Of a stretch of DNA of 64,000 bases, positions 26,418 to 34,950 are shown one piece after another. The position numbers and the translations under genes are program-made. Position 1 is the first letter of the stretch; each line of letters opens with the position of its first letter. Source of the stretch: Pseudomonas putida W15Oct28 (GTDB taxonomy: Bacteria > Pseudomonadota > Gammaproteobacteria > Pseudomonadales > Pseudomonadaceae); contig NZ_JENB01000015.1 of NCBI RefSeq assembly GCF_000708715.2, positions 1 through 64,000 of the forward strand, read 5' to 3'. Below the pieces are notes generated by a model. It ran no database searches and was not told where the DNA came from. It saw only the letters and a program-made list of their open reading frames with translations.

Positions 26418-27809
26418 ATGGATTACCTGCCGCTGTTCCACAAGCTGCAGGGCGGCCGCGTGCTGGTCGTCGGTGGCGGTGAGATCGCCTTGCGCAAGGC
26501 GCGCCTGCTGGCAGATGCCGGTAGCGTCCTGCGCGTGGTGGCGCCGGACGTCGACGGCCAGTTGGCCGCGTTGGCCCGGGAAGGTGGCGGTGAGGTGCTG
26601 GTGCGTGGCTACCAGGCAGCCGACCTGGTCGGTTGCCGGCTGGTGATTGCGGCTACCGACGACCCTGGGCTGAACGCCCAGGTGTCGGCGGATGCGCAGG
26701 CCCTCAGCCTGCCGGTCAACGTGGTGGATGCACCGGCCCTGTGCACGGTGATTTTCCCGGCGATTGTCGACCGTTCACCGCTGGTGATTGCGGTGTCCAG
26801 TGGCGGTGACGCCCCGGTTTTGGCGCGTTTGATTCGCGCCAAACTGGAGGCCTGGATCCCGTCGGCCTATGGTGAGCTGGCCGGGCTGGCTGCGCGTTTC
26901 CGGCACAAGGTCAAAACCTTGTACCCGGACGTTAACCAGCGCCGCGGCTTCTGGGAAACTGTGTTCCAGGGGCCGATTGCCGAGCGCCAGCTGGCCGGGC
27001 AGGGCGCCGAGGCCGAACGCCTGTTGCAGGCGATGGTAGACGGCGCGCCGGTGCAACAGGGGGGTGAGGTGTACCTGGTAGGTGCTGGCCCGGGCGACCC
27101 GGACTTGCTCACCTTCCGCGCCTTGCGCCTGATGCAGCAGGCCGACGTGGTGCTGTACGACCGCCTGGTGGCACCCGCCATCATCGAGATGTGCCGGCGT
27201 GATGCCGAGCGCATCTACGTGGGCAAGCGCCGCGCCGATCATTCCGTGCCGCAGGACCAGATCAACCGCCTGTTGGTTGATCTGGCCCAGCAGGGCAAGC
27301 GTGTGTTGCGGCTTAAGGGGGGCGACCCGTTCATCTTCGGCCGGGGTGGCGAAGAGATCGAAGAGCTGGCCGAGCATGGCATCCCGTTCCAGGTGGTGCC
27401 CGGCATTACTGCGGCCAGCGGGTGTTCCGCGTATGGCGGCATTCCGCTGACCCACCGCGACTACGCCCAGTCGGTACGCTTCGTCACCGGGCACCTGAAG
27501 GATGGCACCAGCAACCTGCCGTGGAATGACCTGGTGGCGCCGGCGCAGACCTTGGTGTTCTACATGGGGTTGGTGGGTTTGCCGACCATCTGTGCCGAGC
27601 TGATTCGCCATGGGCGGGCGGCAAGTACCCCGGCGGCGTTGGTGCAGCAGGGGACTACGCGTAACCAGCGGGTGTTCACCGGTACCCTGGCAGATTTGCC
27701 AGACCTGGTGGCCCGGCATGAAGTGCATGCACCGACCCTGGTGATTGTGGGGGAAGTGGTGCAACTGCGTGAAAAGCTGGCCTGGTTCGAAGGTTCGCAG
27801 AACAGCTGA
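26418..27809 (+). CDS. cysG: Sirohaem synthase CysG
   Basis: This 463-residue fusion makes sirohaem for sulfite and nitrite reductases. The N-terminal half (about 1-200) is the NAD-dependent precorrin-2 dehydrogenase/ferrochelatase with [14 protein letters not shown]; the C-terminal half from about residue 217 is uroporphyrinogen-III methyltransferase with [15 protein letters not shown] and the [13 protein letters not shown] motif. It starts on the base after the serS stop, so it belongs to the same transcript. A REP pair follows. Confidence 0.97.
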   Translation: MDYLPLFHKLQGGRVLVVGGGEIALRKARLLADAGSVLRVVAPDVDGQLAALAREGGGEVLVRGYQAADLVGCRLVIAATDDPGLNAQVSADAQALSLPVNVVDAPALCTVIFPAIVDRSPLVIAVSSGGDAPVLARLIRAKLEAWIPSAYGELAGLAARFRHKVKTLYPDVNQRRGFWETVFQGPIAERQLAGQGAEAERLLQAMVDGAPVQQGGEVYLVGAGPGDPDLLTFRALRLMQQADVVLYDRLVAPAIIEMCRRDAERIYVGKRRADHSVPQDQINRLLVDLAQQGKRVLRLKGGDPFIFGRGGEEIEELAEHGIPFQVVPGITAASGCSAYGGIPLTHRDYAQSVRFVTGHLKDGTSNLPWNDLVAPAQTLVFYMGLVGLPTICAELIRHGRAASTPAALVQQGTTRNQRVFTGTLADLPDLVARHEVHAPTLVIVGEVVQLREKLAWFEGSQNS

Positions 27810-27810
27810 C

Positions 27811-27945
27811 ATTGTTGGGGCCGCTTCGCGCCCCATCGCGACACAAGGCCGCTCCTACAGGGGGGCGCGTGAAGCCTGAGGCTTGCGCGGTCCCCCTGTA
27901 GGAGCGGCCTTGCGTCGCGATGGGCTGCAAAGCAGCCCCGACAAT
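27811..27945. repeat. REP pair, type A, with extended inverted repeat
   Basis: Facing units contain TAGGAGCGGCCTTG, and the outer ends ATTGTTGGGGC and GCCCCGACAAT also pair. It lies between convergent cysG and the hydroquinone reductase gene. Confidence 0.87.
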
Positions 27946-27946
27946 C

Positions 27947-28906
27947 TCAACCCTGCCAAATCCCTTTGCCCGCCAACCGTTCCCGATCATGCGCCAGGTT
28001 GAAATCCTGCAACGGCCCTTTAGGCACGATCCCGGTCGGGTTGATGGTCTTGTGGCTCATGTAGTAATGCTTCTGGATATGCTCCATATCCACCGTCCCC
28101 GCCACCCCCGGCCACTGGTACAGCTCACGCAGCCAGTTCGACAGGTTGTGGTAATCACTCAAGCGCCGCAGGTTGCACTTGAAGTGCCCGTGGTACACCG
28201 CATCGAAGCGCACCAGCGTGGTAAACAGGCGTACATCAGCCTCAGTCAGGTACTCACCGGCCAGGTAGCGATTGCGGCTCAGCAAGTCTTCCAGATAATC
28301 CAGTTCGCTGAACACATCGTCGAACGCCGCCTCGTAGGCGTCTTGCGTGGTGGCAAAGCCTGCGCGGTACACGCCGTTGTTCACCGCCGGGTAAATGCGC
28401 TCGTTCAACGCCTCGATGGTCGGCCGCAGTGGCTCGGGGTACAGGTCCAGCGTATTGCCGGTCAGCTCGTTGAACGCGCTGTTGAAGATACGGATGATCT
28501 CCGACGACTCGTTGTTGACGATGCGTTTCTCTTTCTTGTCCCACAGCACAGGCACGGTCACGCGGCCGGTGTAGTGCGGGTCATCCTGGGTATAGCGCTG
28601 GTGCAGATACTGCTGGGCGTCGAGGTGGTCACCGCTGGAGCCTTGCTGCTGGTCGAAGGTCCAGCCATGGTCTTGCATCAGCCAGCTCACCACCGACACG
28701 TCGATCAGCGGCTCAAGGCCTTTCAGGGCGCGCAAGATGAGGGTGCGGTGGGCCCATGGGCAGGCCAGCGAAACGTACAGGTGGTAACGGCCAGCCTCGG
28801 GGGCGGGGAGTTGATTGCGGCGCTGGGCGTTTTCGCGTTTGAACGTGCCGTCCTTGCCGTTTTCATACCACTGGTCATGCCAGCGCCCGTCGATCAAAAG
28901 GCCCAT
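27947..28906 (-). CDS. Glutathionyl-hydroquinone reductase (Xi-class GST, YqjG/Ecm4 family)
   Basis: This 319-residue protein reduces glutathionyl-hydroquinones to hydroquinones. The catalytic Cys is C49 in the thioredoxin-like motif SLACPWAHRTL, followed by the family regions VPVLWDKK, NNESSEIIRIFN and the helical C-terminal GST domain with AGEYLTEADVRLFTTLVRFD. The ATG at 28906 has GAGGAGTTC upstream. It appears monocistronic. Confidence 0.92.
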   Translation of the reverse strand: MGLLIDGRWHDQWYENGKDGTFKRENAQRRNQLPAPEAGRYHLYVSLACPWAHRTLILRALKGLEPLIDVSVVSWLMQDHGWTFDQQQGSSGDHLDAQQYLHQRYTQDDPHYTGRVTVPVLWDKKEKRIVNNESSEIIRIFNSAFNELTGNTLDLYPEPLRPTIEALNERIYPAVNNGVYRAGFATTQDAYEAAFDDVFSELDYLEDLLSRNRYLAGEYLTEADVRLFTTLVRFDAVYHGHFKCNLRRLSDYHNLSNWLRELYQWPGVAGTVDMEHIQKHYYMSHKTINPTGIVPKGPLQDFNLAHDRERLAGKGIWQG

Positions 28907-29002
28907 GAGTGAACTCCTCGGAACAAAGTTGTTTGTCGTTGGAGCCCAGTCTAGGCCAAATCGTTCGAACAAATAGCGCAAAGAACGGGGTGGTATGATC
29001 GG

Positions 29003-30004
29003 TTAAATCGATCTATTGCGCGTATTCCAATAGCCTTGAGCTGTCGCGAACGCCTGCTCGCGCTCTAGCCCCAGGCCGCGCAAGCACAGGGCCATGGTCG
29101 CGATCAGGGCTTTCTCGCCGTAGCTGTCTTCCACTTCACCACGCCAAAACGCCAGCAAGTGCTCGGCCTGCAAGCTAGGTGGTTTGACATGACGGCGCTC
29201 GCTCAGCGCTGGCCACTCTTCATCCCAGGTTTCGCCTGCCGTGGTGCCGTAGAGGTGGCTGATGACATCGGGGTTGACCTCGATCTCGCCGCCATCGCCC
29301 TTGATCACCACAGCATGGTCGCCCAGCAGGCGGCTGGCCTCACGGTGCACGGCCTGGTAGCCAGGGTGGAAGATGCTTTGCAGGCCACAGCGTGCGCCCA
29401 GCGGGTTAAGCACCCGGGCCAGCGAGTGGATGGGCGAGCGCAGGCCCAGGGTGTTGCGCAGGTCGATCATGCGCTGCAGTTGCGGCGCCCAGTCGTGCAG
29501 CGGGAAGAACGCCAGCTGGTGCTGGTCGAGGGCGTTGCCGACGGCGGCCCAGTCGCGGCACAGCGGGATCTGCAGCAGGTCGAGTAGTTGCTCGCTGTAC
29601 ATGCGCCCGGCGGTGTGTGCGCCGCCGCCGTGCATCAGGATGCGCACGCCATTGCCGGCCAGGCACTTGGCCGCCAGCAGGTACCAGGGCAGGTGGCGCT
29701 TCTTGCCGGCGTAGGTGGGCCAATCCAGGTCCACCGCAATGCTCGGTGCCTGCAGGTGGGCGCGCAGGGCCTCGGTGAAGCCGGCCAGCTCTTCGGCGCT
29801 TTCTTCCTTGTGGCGCAGCAGCATCAGGAAGGCCCCCAGCTGGGTGTCTTCGACCTTGCCTTCCAGCAGCAGGGTCATGGCTGCGCGGGCTTCTTCGCGG
29901 GTCAGGCCGCGCGCGCCGCGCTTGCCTTTGCCGAGAATGCGCACGAATTCGGCGAACGGGTGTTCGGCGGGGGTTTCCAGTGTCAAAGGGCGAGGTTCGG
30001 TCAT
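29003..30004 (-). CDS. TrpD2-like glycosyl/phosphoribosyl transferase (YbiB family)
   Basis: This 333-residue protein resembles anthranilate phosphoribosyltransferase but belongs to the YbiB/TrpD2 branch, whose E. coli member binds nucleic acid rather than making phosphoribosyl-anthranilate. Visible segments are ILGKGKRGARGLTREEARAAM, MHGGGAHTAGRMYSE and SPIHSLARVLNPL. Its ATG overlaps the tusE stop by four bases, so it is the last cistron of the tus operon. The link with tRNA thiolation is suggested only by this context. Confidence 0.85.
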   Translation of the reverse strand: MTEPRPLTLETPAEHPFAEFVRILGKGKRGARGLTREEARAAMTLLLEGKVEDTQLGAFLMLLRHKEESAEELAGFTEALRAHLQAPSIAVDLDWPTYAGKKRHLPWYLLAAKCLAGNGVRILMHGGGAHTAGRMYSEQLLDLLQIPLCRDWAAVGNALDQHQLAFFPLHDWAPQLQRMIDLRNTLGLRSPIHSLARVLNPLGARCGLQSIFHPGYQAVHREASRLLGDHAVVIKGDGGEIEVNPDVISHLYGTTAGETWDEEWPALSERRHVKPPSLQAEHLLAFWRGEVEDSYGEKALIATMALCLRGLGLEREQAFATAQGYWNTRNRSI

Positions 30005-30336
30005 ATGCAGTTGGTCGGCTTGGGCAGGCCCGCCAGCTTGGCGGCGAGTTTGGCGGGGGTGCCATTGAACAGGCGGTTCAGGTGCGGGCTGTTGCCCTTT
30101 TCCGGGCCCAGTTTCATGGCCGTGTACTTGATCAGCGGGCGCGTGGCCGGGGACAGCTGGTATTCCTGGTAGAACTGGCGCAGCAGTTCGAGGATTTCCC
30201 AATGGTCCGCCGTCAGCGGGATACCCTCGCGCTCGGCCAAAGCTTCGGCGGCGGCGTGGGACCAGTCTTGCAGGTCGACCAGAAAGCCGTCCTTGTCCAG
30301 GGCGATCGCCTGATCGCCAACGTTGAGCGTACTCAT
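30001..30336 (-). CDS. tusE: Sulfur relay protein TusE/DsrC
   Basis: This 111-residue DsrC-family protein receives persulfide sulfur from TusBCD and passes it to MnmA for 2-thiouridine synthesis. The penultimate cysteine C110 (PTNCI) is the conserved sulfur carrier. RPLIKYTAMKLGPEKGNSPHL-type sequence before it is diagnostic. It overlaps both neighbours by four bases. Confidence 0.95.
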   Translation of the reverse strand: MSTLNVGDQAIALDKDGFLVDLQDWSHAAAEALAEREGIPLTADHWEILELLRQFYQEYQLSPATRPLIKYTAMKLGPEKGNSPHLNRLFNGTPAKLAAKLAGLPKPTNCI

Positions 30337-30629
30337 AGCCAGCTGTTGACCTTGTCGTAATGCAGCGACAGCTCGACGAACCCGGCGTAGTCCACGGCTT
30401 TGGCCAGGTCGTTACCGACCGCGCGGGCTTGCACATCCTCGTCCAGGGCGAACAGGCGCTGGGCCAGGCCGGCGGCTTGCAACTGGCGGTGCGGCTCACT
30501 GCCGCTGCGCAGGGCATACACCGCATCGCCGCACAGCAGCAGCGCGTCATCGGTGCCGAGCAGGCGCAGGCAGCTGGCCAGGCGCTCGTCGCCAAACGGG
30601 GAGTGGGCAATTACATGCAGGGTTGTCAT
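30333..30629 (-). CDS. tusB: Sulfur relay complex subunit TusB/DsrH
   Basis: This 98-residue DsrH-family subunit belongs to the TusBCD heterohexamer. It begins MTTLHVIAHSPFGDERLASCL, has the DsrE-like fold pattern with DDALLLCGDAVYAL, and lies between tusC and tusE, overlapping tusE by four bases. Confidence 0.92.
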   Translation of the reverse strand: MTTLHVIAHSPFGDERLASCLRLLGTDDALLLCGDAVYALRSGSEPHRQLQAAGLAQRLFALDEDVQARAVGNDLAKAVDYAGFVELSLHYDKVNSWL

Positions 30630-30988
30630 CAGAGCGTTACCACCTGGTCGAAACGGGCGATCAGCGCGGCAAGGGCCGCGTCATCCAGCACTTGCACCGG
30701 CAGCGCCAGGGTATCGGCTGCCAAGCCGCGGCGGGTGAGGCTGTGGCTGCAGGCGAACAGCTCCTCGACACCGAACATCGGCAGCGCCTGCAGGTTGGCG
30801 GCCAGGTTCTTCTGCTGCACGGCGGTGGGTTGCTGGCCGGGCGCGAGCTGGAACACGCCATCGTCGAGGAACAGCATGCCCAGCGGCAGGTCGAACGCAC
30901 CGCCAGCCAGGGCGATGTCCAGCGCTTCGCGGGCCGATGGGCCGTTCCACGGAGCTTGGCGGCTGATGATCAACAAGGATTTGGCCAT
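30629..30988 (-). CDS. tusC: Sulfur relay complex subunit TusC/DsrF
   Basis: This 119-residue DsrF-family subunit opens MAKSLLIISRQAPWNGPSAREALD. The ATG at 30988 was preferred to an upstream in-frame start because this is the family N-terminus and the tusD stop lies directly before it. Its stop shares a base with the tusB start. Confidence 0.92.
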   Translation of the reverse strand: MAKSLLIISRQAPWNGPSAREALDIALAGGAFDLPLGMLFLDDGVFQLAPGQQPTAVQQKNLAANLQALPMFGVEELFACSHSLTRRGLAADTLALPVQVLDDAALAALIARFDQVVTL

Positions 30989-30989
30989 T

Positions 30990-31382
30990 TTAGTCGCCTC
31001 CGAAGCAGACAAGGCGGTCGGCAACCTGCGCCGCTTCATGCAGTTGGCCAAGCCCGGACAGTTCCCAAGGCTTGGGCAGGTTCACGGCCGGGCGCTGGTA
31101 ACGGTTGGCTTCGGCTTCATCGAGTACGCCACGGCGCAGGGCCGCGGCGATGCACACCACGGCGTCCAGCTGGTGGGTCTCGATAAAGGTACGCCATTGG
31201 CCGGCCACGTCCAGTTCGTCCTGGGGCGCGACCACGTTGGCCGAGGCACTGTGCACCCCGTCCTGATAGAAGAACAGCCGGGCAATCTCATGCCCGCCGG
31301 CCAGCACCGCCTCGGCGTAGCGCAAGGCGCGCCGCGAGGAGGGCGCATGGGCCGGGGAGAACACCGCGATAGCGAATTTCAT
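30990..31382 (-). CDS. tusD: Sulfur relay complex subunit TusD/DsrE
   Basis: This 130-residue DsrE-family sulfurtransferase subunit has FFYQDGVHSASANV, and its active cysteine is probably the one in LDAVVCIAAALRRG. It is the first gene of the tusDCBE-trpD2 operon. The ATG at 31382 gives the family start MKFAIAVFSPAH. Confidence 0.94.
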   Translation of the reverse strand: MKFAIAVFSPAHAPSSRRALRYAEAVLAGGHEIARLFFYQDGVHSASANVVAPQDELDVAGQWRTFIETHQLDAVVCIAAALRRGVLDEAEANRYQRPAVNLPKPWELSGLGQLHEAAQVADRLVCFGGD

Positions 31383-31429
31383 GGCTAACTCATGCAAAGG
31401 AATGCCGCCATGATAAAGCAAAAAAGCCC

Positions 31430-31458
31430 GCGCCCGCTTGTGCAAGCGGCGCGGGCCT
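31430..31458 (-). terminator. Rho-independent terminator upstream of tusD
   Basis: On the minus strand GCCCGCGCCGCTTG and CAAGCGGGCGCGGGC (one bulge) are followed by TTTTTT. It would stop transcription coming from the permease gene before tusD. Confidence 0.8.
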
Positions 31459-31478
31459 TCTACGTATCTGCACGCCCC

Positions 31479-31522
31479 CTGTAGGAGCGGCCTTGTGTCG
31501 CGATGGGCTGCAAAGCAGCCCC
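31479..31522. repeat. Solitary REP, type A
   Basis: A single TAGGAGCGGCCTTGTGTCGC unit with GGGCTGCAAAGCAGCCC lies between tusD and the permease gene. No facing partner is present, unlike most other REPs here. Confidence 0.8.
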
Positions 31523-31548
31523 ATGGCCCTAACAGGCAGGCGCCAGAC

Positions 31549-32928
31549 TCAAACCTGTTCCTTGCTCTCAGGCAAGAACCAGTTCAACACCAGTGCACAG
31601 ATCCCCCCGGTAGCCACACCCGACTCCAGCACATTGCGAATCGCCGCCGGCATATGCGCCAGGAACTCCGGCACCTGCGCCACACCCAGGCCCAGCGCCA
31701 GCGACACGGCAATGATCAGCAGCGCACGGCGGTCCAGACGAGTGCTGGCCAGAATATTGATACCCGAAGCCGCAACCGCCCCGAACATCACCATGGCCGC
31801 GCCACCCAGCACCGGCTCCGGCACTGCCTGGATCACCCCGGCAACGCTAGGGAACAGCCCCAGCACCACCAGCATCACGGCAATCCAGATACCGATATGG
31901 CGGCTGGCAATGCCGGTCAGCTGAATCACCCCGTTGTTCTGGGCAAAGATCGAGCTGGGGAAGGTGTTGAACAAACCGGCCAGCAGCGAGTTGGCACCGT
32001 TGACCAGCACGCCACCCTTGATCCGCTGCATCCACACCGGCCCTTCGACCGGCTGGCGCGACACCTTGCTGGTGGCCGTCACGTCACCAATGGCTTCCAG
32101 CGAAGTCACCAGGTAAATCACCAGCATCGGAATGAACAGCGCCCACGAGAAGCCCAGGCCGAAGTGCAGCGGCGTCGGCACCTGGAACAGCGCGGCCTCG
32201 TGCATGCCGGTGAAGTCCAGGCGGCCCATGTAGCCGGCCAGCGCATAGCCAACCGCCAGGGCGATGACGATGGCGCAGCTGCGCATCCACACCACCGGGA
32301 CGCGGTTGAGGATGACGATGATCGCCAGCACCACGCCCGACAGCAGCAGGTTTTCGCCATTGGCAAAGGTGCCATTGGCCATGGCGCCGAAGCCGCCGCC
32401 CATGCTGATCAGGCCGACCTTGATCAGCGTCAGGCCGATCATCAGCACCACGATACCGGTCACCAGCGGGGTGATCAGGCGTTTGACGAACGGCAGGATG
32501 CGCGACACGCCCATCTCCACGAATGAGCCAGCAATCACCACACCGAAGATGGCCGCCATCACACCTTCTACCGGCGTGCCTTGCTTGACCATCAGCGCAC
32601 CGCCGGCAATCAGCGGGCCGACGAAGTTGAAGCTGGTGCCCTGCACGATCAGCAGCCCGGCGCCGAACGGGCCAAAGCGTTTGCACTGGACGAAGGTGGC
32701 GATACCCGAGATCACCAGCGACATGGAAACGATCAGGTTGGTATCACGCGCCGAAACGCCCAGCGCCTGGCAGATCAGCAGGCCAGGGGTAACGATCGGC
32801 ACGATGATCGCCAGCAAGTGCTGCAGGGCTGCCAGCAGGCCGATCAACAGCCGTGGCTTGTCCTCTAGGCCAAGCACCAGTTCATTGGCAGGCGCCGCCG
32901 CGCCTGGGCTGTGTTCTTGTGAGCTCAT
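31549..32928 (-). CDS. NCS2-family nucleobase:cation symporter, xanthine/urate permease type
   Basis: This 459-residue polytopic inner-membrane protein has about 12-14 hydrophobic helices. The NCS2 signature is seen as QNNGVIQLTGIASR, and the QNNG form is typical of the xanthine/uric acid branch (XanQ, UapA) rather than the uracil branch; TSLEAIGD carries the conserved substrate-binding Glu. The ATG at 32928 (MSSQEHSPG) is preferred over a longer N-terminus lacking similarity. No purine-catabolic gene is adjacent, so the exact substrate is inferred from the motif. Confidence 0.88.
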   Translation of the reverse strand: MSSQEHSPGAAAPANELVLGLEDKPRLLIGLLAALQHLLAIIVPIVTPGLLICQALGVSARDTNLIVSMSLVISGIATFVQCKRFGPFGAGLLIVQGTSFNFVGPLIAGGALMVKQGTPVEGVMAAIFGVVIAGSFVEMGVSRILPFVKRLITPLVTGIVVLMIGLTLIKVGLISMGGGFGAMANGTFANGENLLLSGVVLAIIVILNRVPVVWMRSCAIVIALAVGYALAGYMGRLDFTGMHEAALFQVPTPLHFGLGFSWALFIPMLVIYLVTSLEAIGDVTATSKVSRQPVEGPVWMQRIKGGVLVNGANSLLAGLFNTFPSSIFAQNNGVIQLTGIASRHIGIWIAVMLVVLGLFPSVAGVIQAVPEPVLGGAAMVMFGAVAASGINILASTRLDRRALLIIAVSLALGLGVAQVPEFLAHMPAAIRNVLESGVATGGICALVLNWFLPESKEQV

Positions 32929-33108
32929 TGCTGAAAGCTGCCCCGGAAGAAAAAAGGAGCGCATTCTACGGGGTGAAGAGAGATTGCGGTAGAGAAAAGC
33001 ACGATGGCGGCATGATCGGCGACCATTCGCCTTGTTATCTGACTTTTTGGTCAATTATTTGATGCGGACTTATCAGGGAAACACAGACAGAACCTGCACC
33101 GCCGCCCT

Positions 33109-33300
33109 CTGTGGGAGCGGGTTCACCCGCGAAGAATGTGACGCGGTGTATGGCACCGGCTGCGCCGGTGTTCGCGGCTGAAGAAGCCGCTCCCACAGGT
33201 ACAGCCATAGCTTGGAATTTGCGCGATACCTGTGGGAGCGGGCAAGCCCGCGAAGAATCCAACGCGGTGCCTGACAACGGCTGCACCGGTGTTCGCGACC
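33109..33300. repeat. REP cluster, type B (three units)
   Basis: A facing pair at about 33109-33200 is followed by another GTGGGAGCGGGCAAGCCCGC unit from 33230, each with a CACCGGCTGC-type inner stem. It fills most of the 439-base gap between the permease and the Bax-inhibitor gene. The first 180 bases of that gap, which should hold the permease promoter, show only TTGGTCAATTATTTGA near 33,050 as a possible operator. Confidence 0.82.
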
Positions 33301-33326
33301 AAGCGCCCCCAATTTCCAGCGCCCAC

Positions 33327-33352
33327 AAAAAAGCCCGCCGAAGCGGGCTTTC
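33327..33352 (-). terminator. Rho-independent terminator after the Bax-inhibitor-1 gene
   Basis: AAAGCCCGC and GCGGGCTTT form a stem around CGAA, followed by T residues on the minus strand, 16 bases past the gene's stop. Confidence 0.85.
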
Positions 33353-33367
33353 TCACACAGCAATCAA

Positions 33368-34039
33368 TCAGTCATCGCGACTCATGATGCCAAACAACTG
33401 CAGCAGGCTGACAAACAGGTTGTAGATCGACACATACAGGCTGATGGTCGCCATGATGTAGTTACGCTCGCCACCATGAATGATCGCGCTGGTCTGGAAC
33501 AGGATGCAGACCGACGAGAACAGCACGAAGCCAGCGCTGATCGCCAGTTGCAGGCCGCTGATCTGGAAGAAGAAGCTGGCAACAACCGCACCCAGCAACA
33601 CGAAGAAGCCAGCAGTGATGAAGCCACTGAGGAAGCTCATGTCCTTGCGGGTGATCAGCACATAGGCCGACAGACCACCAAACACCAGCGCAGTCATGGC
33701 AAACGCCGAGCTGACCACTTCAGCGCCACCGGCCATGCCCAGGTAACGGTTGAGAATCGGGCCGAGGATGAAGCCCATGAAACCGGTGAGGGCGAAGGTG
33801 GACACAATGCCCCAGGCCGAATCACGCAGCTTGTTGGTAAGGAAGAACAGCCCGTAGAAGCCGATCAGCACCACGAATATGTTCGGGTAGCCGACGCGCA
33901 TCTGTTGGGCAACGAAAGCCATGACACCGCTGAAGGCGAGGGTAAGCGCCAGCAGGCTGTACGTGTTGCGCAGGACTTTGCTGATCTCCTGCTGCTCGAC
34001 CTGCTGGCCGTGGTGGACGGCATAATCCTGTTCGCGCAT
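33368..34039 (-). CDS. Bax inhibitor-1/YccA family membrane protein
   Basis: This 223-residue inner-membrane protein has seven predicted hydrophobic helices from about residue 25 to the C-terminus and belongs to the TMBIM/UPF0005 family. In E. coli, YccA modulates FtsH proteolysis; others in the family leak calcium. The ending [24 protein letters not shown] is family-typical. It is a single-gene unit with its own terminator. Confidence 0.92.
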   Translation of the reverse strand: MREQDYAVHHGQQVEQQEISKVLRNTYSLLALTLAFSGVMAFVAQQMRVGYPNIFVVLIGFYGLFFLTNKLRDSAWGIVSTFALTGFMGFILGPILNRYLGMAGGAEVVSSAFAMTALVFGGLSAYVLITRKDMSFLSGFITAGFFVLLGAVVASFFFQISGLQLAISAGFVLFSSVCILFQTSAIIHGGERNYIMATISLYVSIYNLFVSLLQLFGIMSRDD

Positions 34040-34125
34040 GGCGACACTCCTTGGTAAACCTGTGGTTTCAGACGTTCAGATGCTAGGAGTCTATCAGAGC
34101 TCCTGCAACCCGCGACACAGAGAGT

Positions 34126-34153
34126 TTGACAGCGTGTTTCATTACGGTATTAT
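34126..34153 (+). promoter_or_regulatory. Sigma-70 promoter of tRNA-Ser
   Basis: TTGACA at 34126-34131 and TATTAT at 34148-34153 are separated by 16 bases, followed by a GC-rich discriminator (GGCGACCGC) typical of stringently controlled stable-RNA promoters. The tRNA begins about 20 bases downstream of the -10. Confidence 0.85.
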
Positions 34154-34172
34154 GGCGACCGCAAAACGAGCT

Positions 34173-34260
34173 GGAAGCGTGGCCGAGTGGTTTAAGGCAA
34201 CGGTCTTGAAAACCGTCGATGGGCAACTATCCTAGAGTTCGAATCTCTACGCTTCCGCCA
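34173..34260 (+). tRNA. tRNA-Ser (anticodon UGA)
   Basis: The 88-base gene runs from GGAAGCG to the encoded CCA. The acceptor stem GGAAGCG pairs with CGCTTCC, the anticodon stem ACGGT/ACCGT frames loop CTTGAAA, giving anticodon TGA, and a long variable arm (class II) precedes the T arm with GTTCGAATC. It has its own promoter and terminator. No integrase or attachment-site duplication was seen beside it. Confidence 0.97.
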
Positions 34261-34270
34261 TATTTTCAGC

Positions 34271-34296
34271 AAAAGCCCCGATTATTCGGGGCTTTT
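34271..34296 (+). terminator. Terminator of the tRNA-Ser gene
   Basis: AAAAGCCCCG and CGGGGCTTTT form a stem around ATTATT, 10 bases after the CCA end. Confidence 0.88.
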
Positions 34297-34335
34297 GTGT
34301 TTCTGGGGTTGTCAGGGTGCCGCTAGTCACCCCAA

Positions 34336-34605
34336 TCAGCGCATCATGCCCAGCTCGGCATCATCCATCAGCGCCTTGGCCAGCGCACTCAGGTAATGCG
34401 CAGCCCAGATCATCATCGGCTTCTCTTCCATCAACCCGGCAATGGTCAGTTCCCGCACGTACCCCATCAGCTCCGAAGCCTGTTCGCGGGCGTTTTGGCA
34501 GGGAATGCCGGCTTCGATGCGAAACAGTGGGTGGGTCTGGTTTTCACCCTGATAGAACGTGGTCTTGCCTACGGTCGTTTTCTCGTTCGATTCGTCAGTC
34601 GTCAT
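34336..34605 (-). CDS. Small DUF3077-type Pseudomonas protein
   Basis: This is an 89-residue cytoplasmic protein of unknown function. The sequence FYQGENQTHPLFRIEAGIPCQNAREQ and the helical C-terminus with AAHYLSALAKALMDDAE resemble the small DUF3077 proteins common in Pseudomonas. The ATG at 34605 was chosen because GGGAGATGGACCC precedes it. It follows another small Pseudomonas-specific gene on the same strand, with an 83-base gap, and the two may be co-transcribed. The family assignment is from memory of the pattern. Confidence 0.8.
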   Translation of the reverse strand: MTTDESNEKTTVGKTTFYQGENQTHPLFRIEAGIPCQNAREQASELMGYVRELTIAGLMEEKPMMIWAAHYLSALAKALMDDAELGMMR

Positions 34606-34688
34606 GGGTCCATCTCCCTGATCATCTAAAACCCGGGCGAGCCCCTTCGCTGGCAATGGCCCAACCCAGGTATCACATAGCGTTCGGC

Positions 34689-34931
34689 TTAGTGCGGCGT
34701 TCGCGGCTCGTTCGGCGCCTGTGCCTGAATCAGTGCGAATTCAATCAACGAGCGCAGGGACTCAAGTTCATGTGTCGTCGCCATCATCAGCACCGCTGCA
34801 GGTGACTTGGGCTGCATCAGCATCGCTTGTTGCGAAATGGCTAGCGCACAGACGGCATGTTCCGCGGCTTGGATGAGGGTGTCTTCGAGGGAGTGGAGGG
34901 TGTGGGGTGGATCTGGGACCATCTTTAACAT
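34689..34931 (-). CDS. Small DUF6124-type Pseudomonas protein
   Basis: This 80-residue protein opens MLKMVPDPPHTLHSLEDTLIQAAEHAVCAL, recalling the small DUF6124 proteins (often MFK-TPNPP) that pair with DUF3077 genes in Pseudomonas. It is mostly helical with no signal peptide. AGGGAA at 34939-34944 is a good ribosome-binding site. The mRNA upstream can form a pseudoknot that ends six bases before this site (see the separate entry). The function is unknown. Confidence 0.8.
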   Translation of the reverse strand: MLKMVPDPPHTLHSLEDTLIQAAEHAVCALAISQQAMLMQPKSPAAVLMMATTHELESLRSLIEFALIQAQAPNEPRTPH

Positions 34932-34950
34932 CGTTCAATTCCCTGTTGGT

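Noticed and set aside
29003..30004. Anthranilate phosphoribosyltransferase TrpD of tryptophan synthesis
   Set aside because: It sits at the end of the tus operon and resembles the YbiB/TrpD2 branch; no other trp gene is near.
33040..33065. TTGGTCAATTATTTGA as a promoter or purine-repressor operator for the NCS2 permease
   Set aside because: The hexamer spacing does not fit a sigma-70 promoter and no regulator motif could be matched with confidence.
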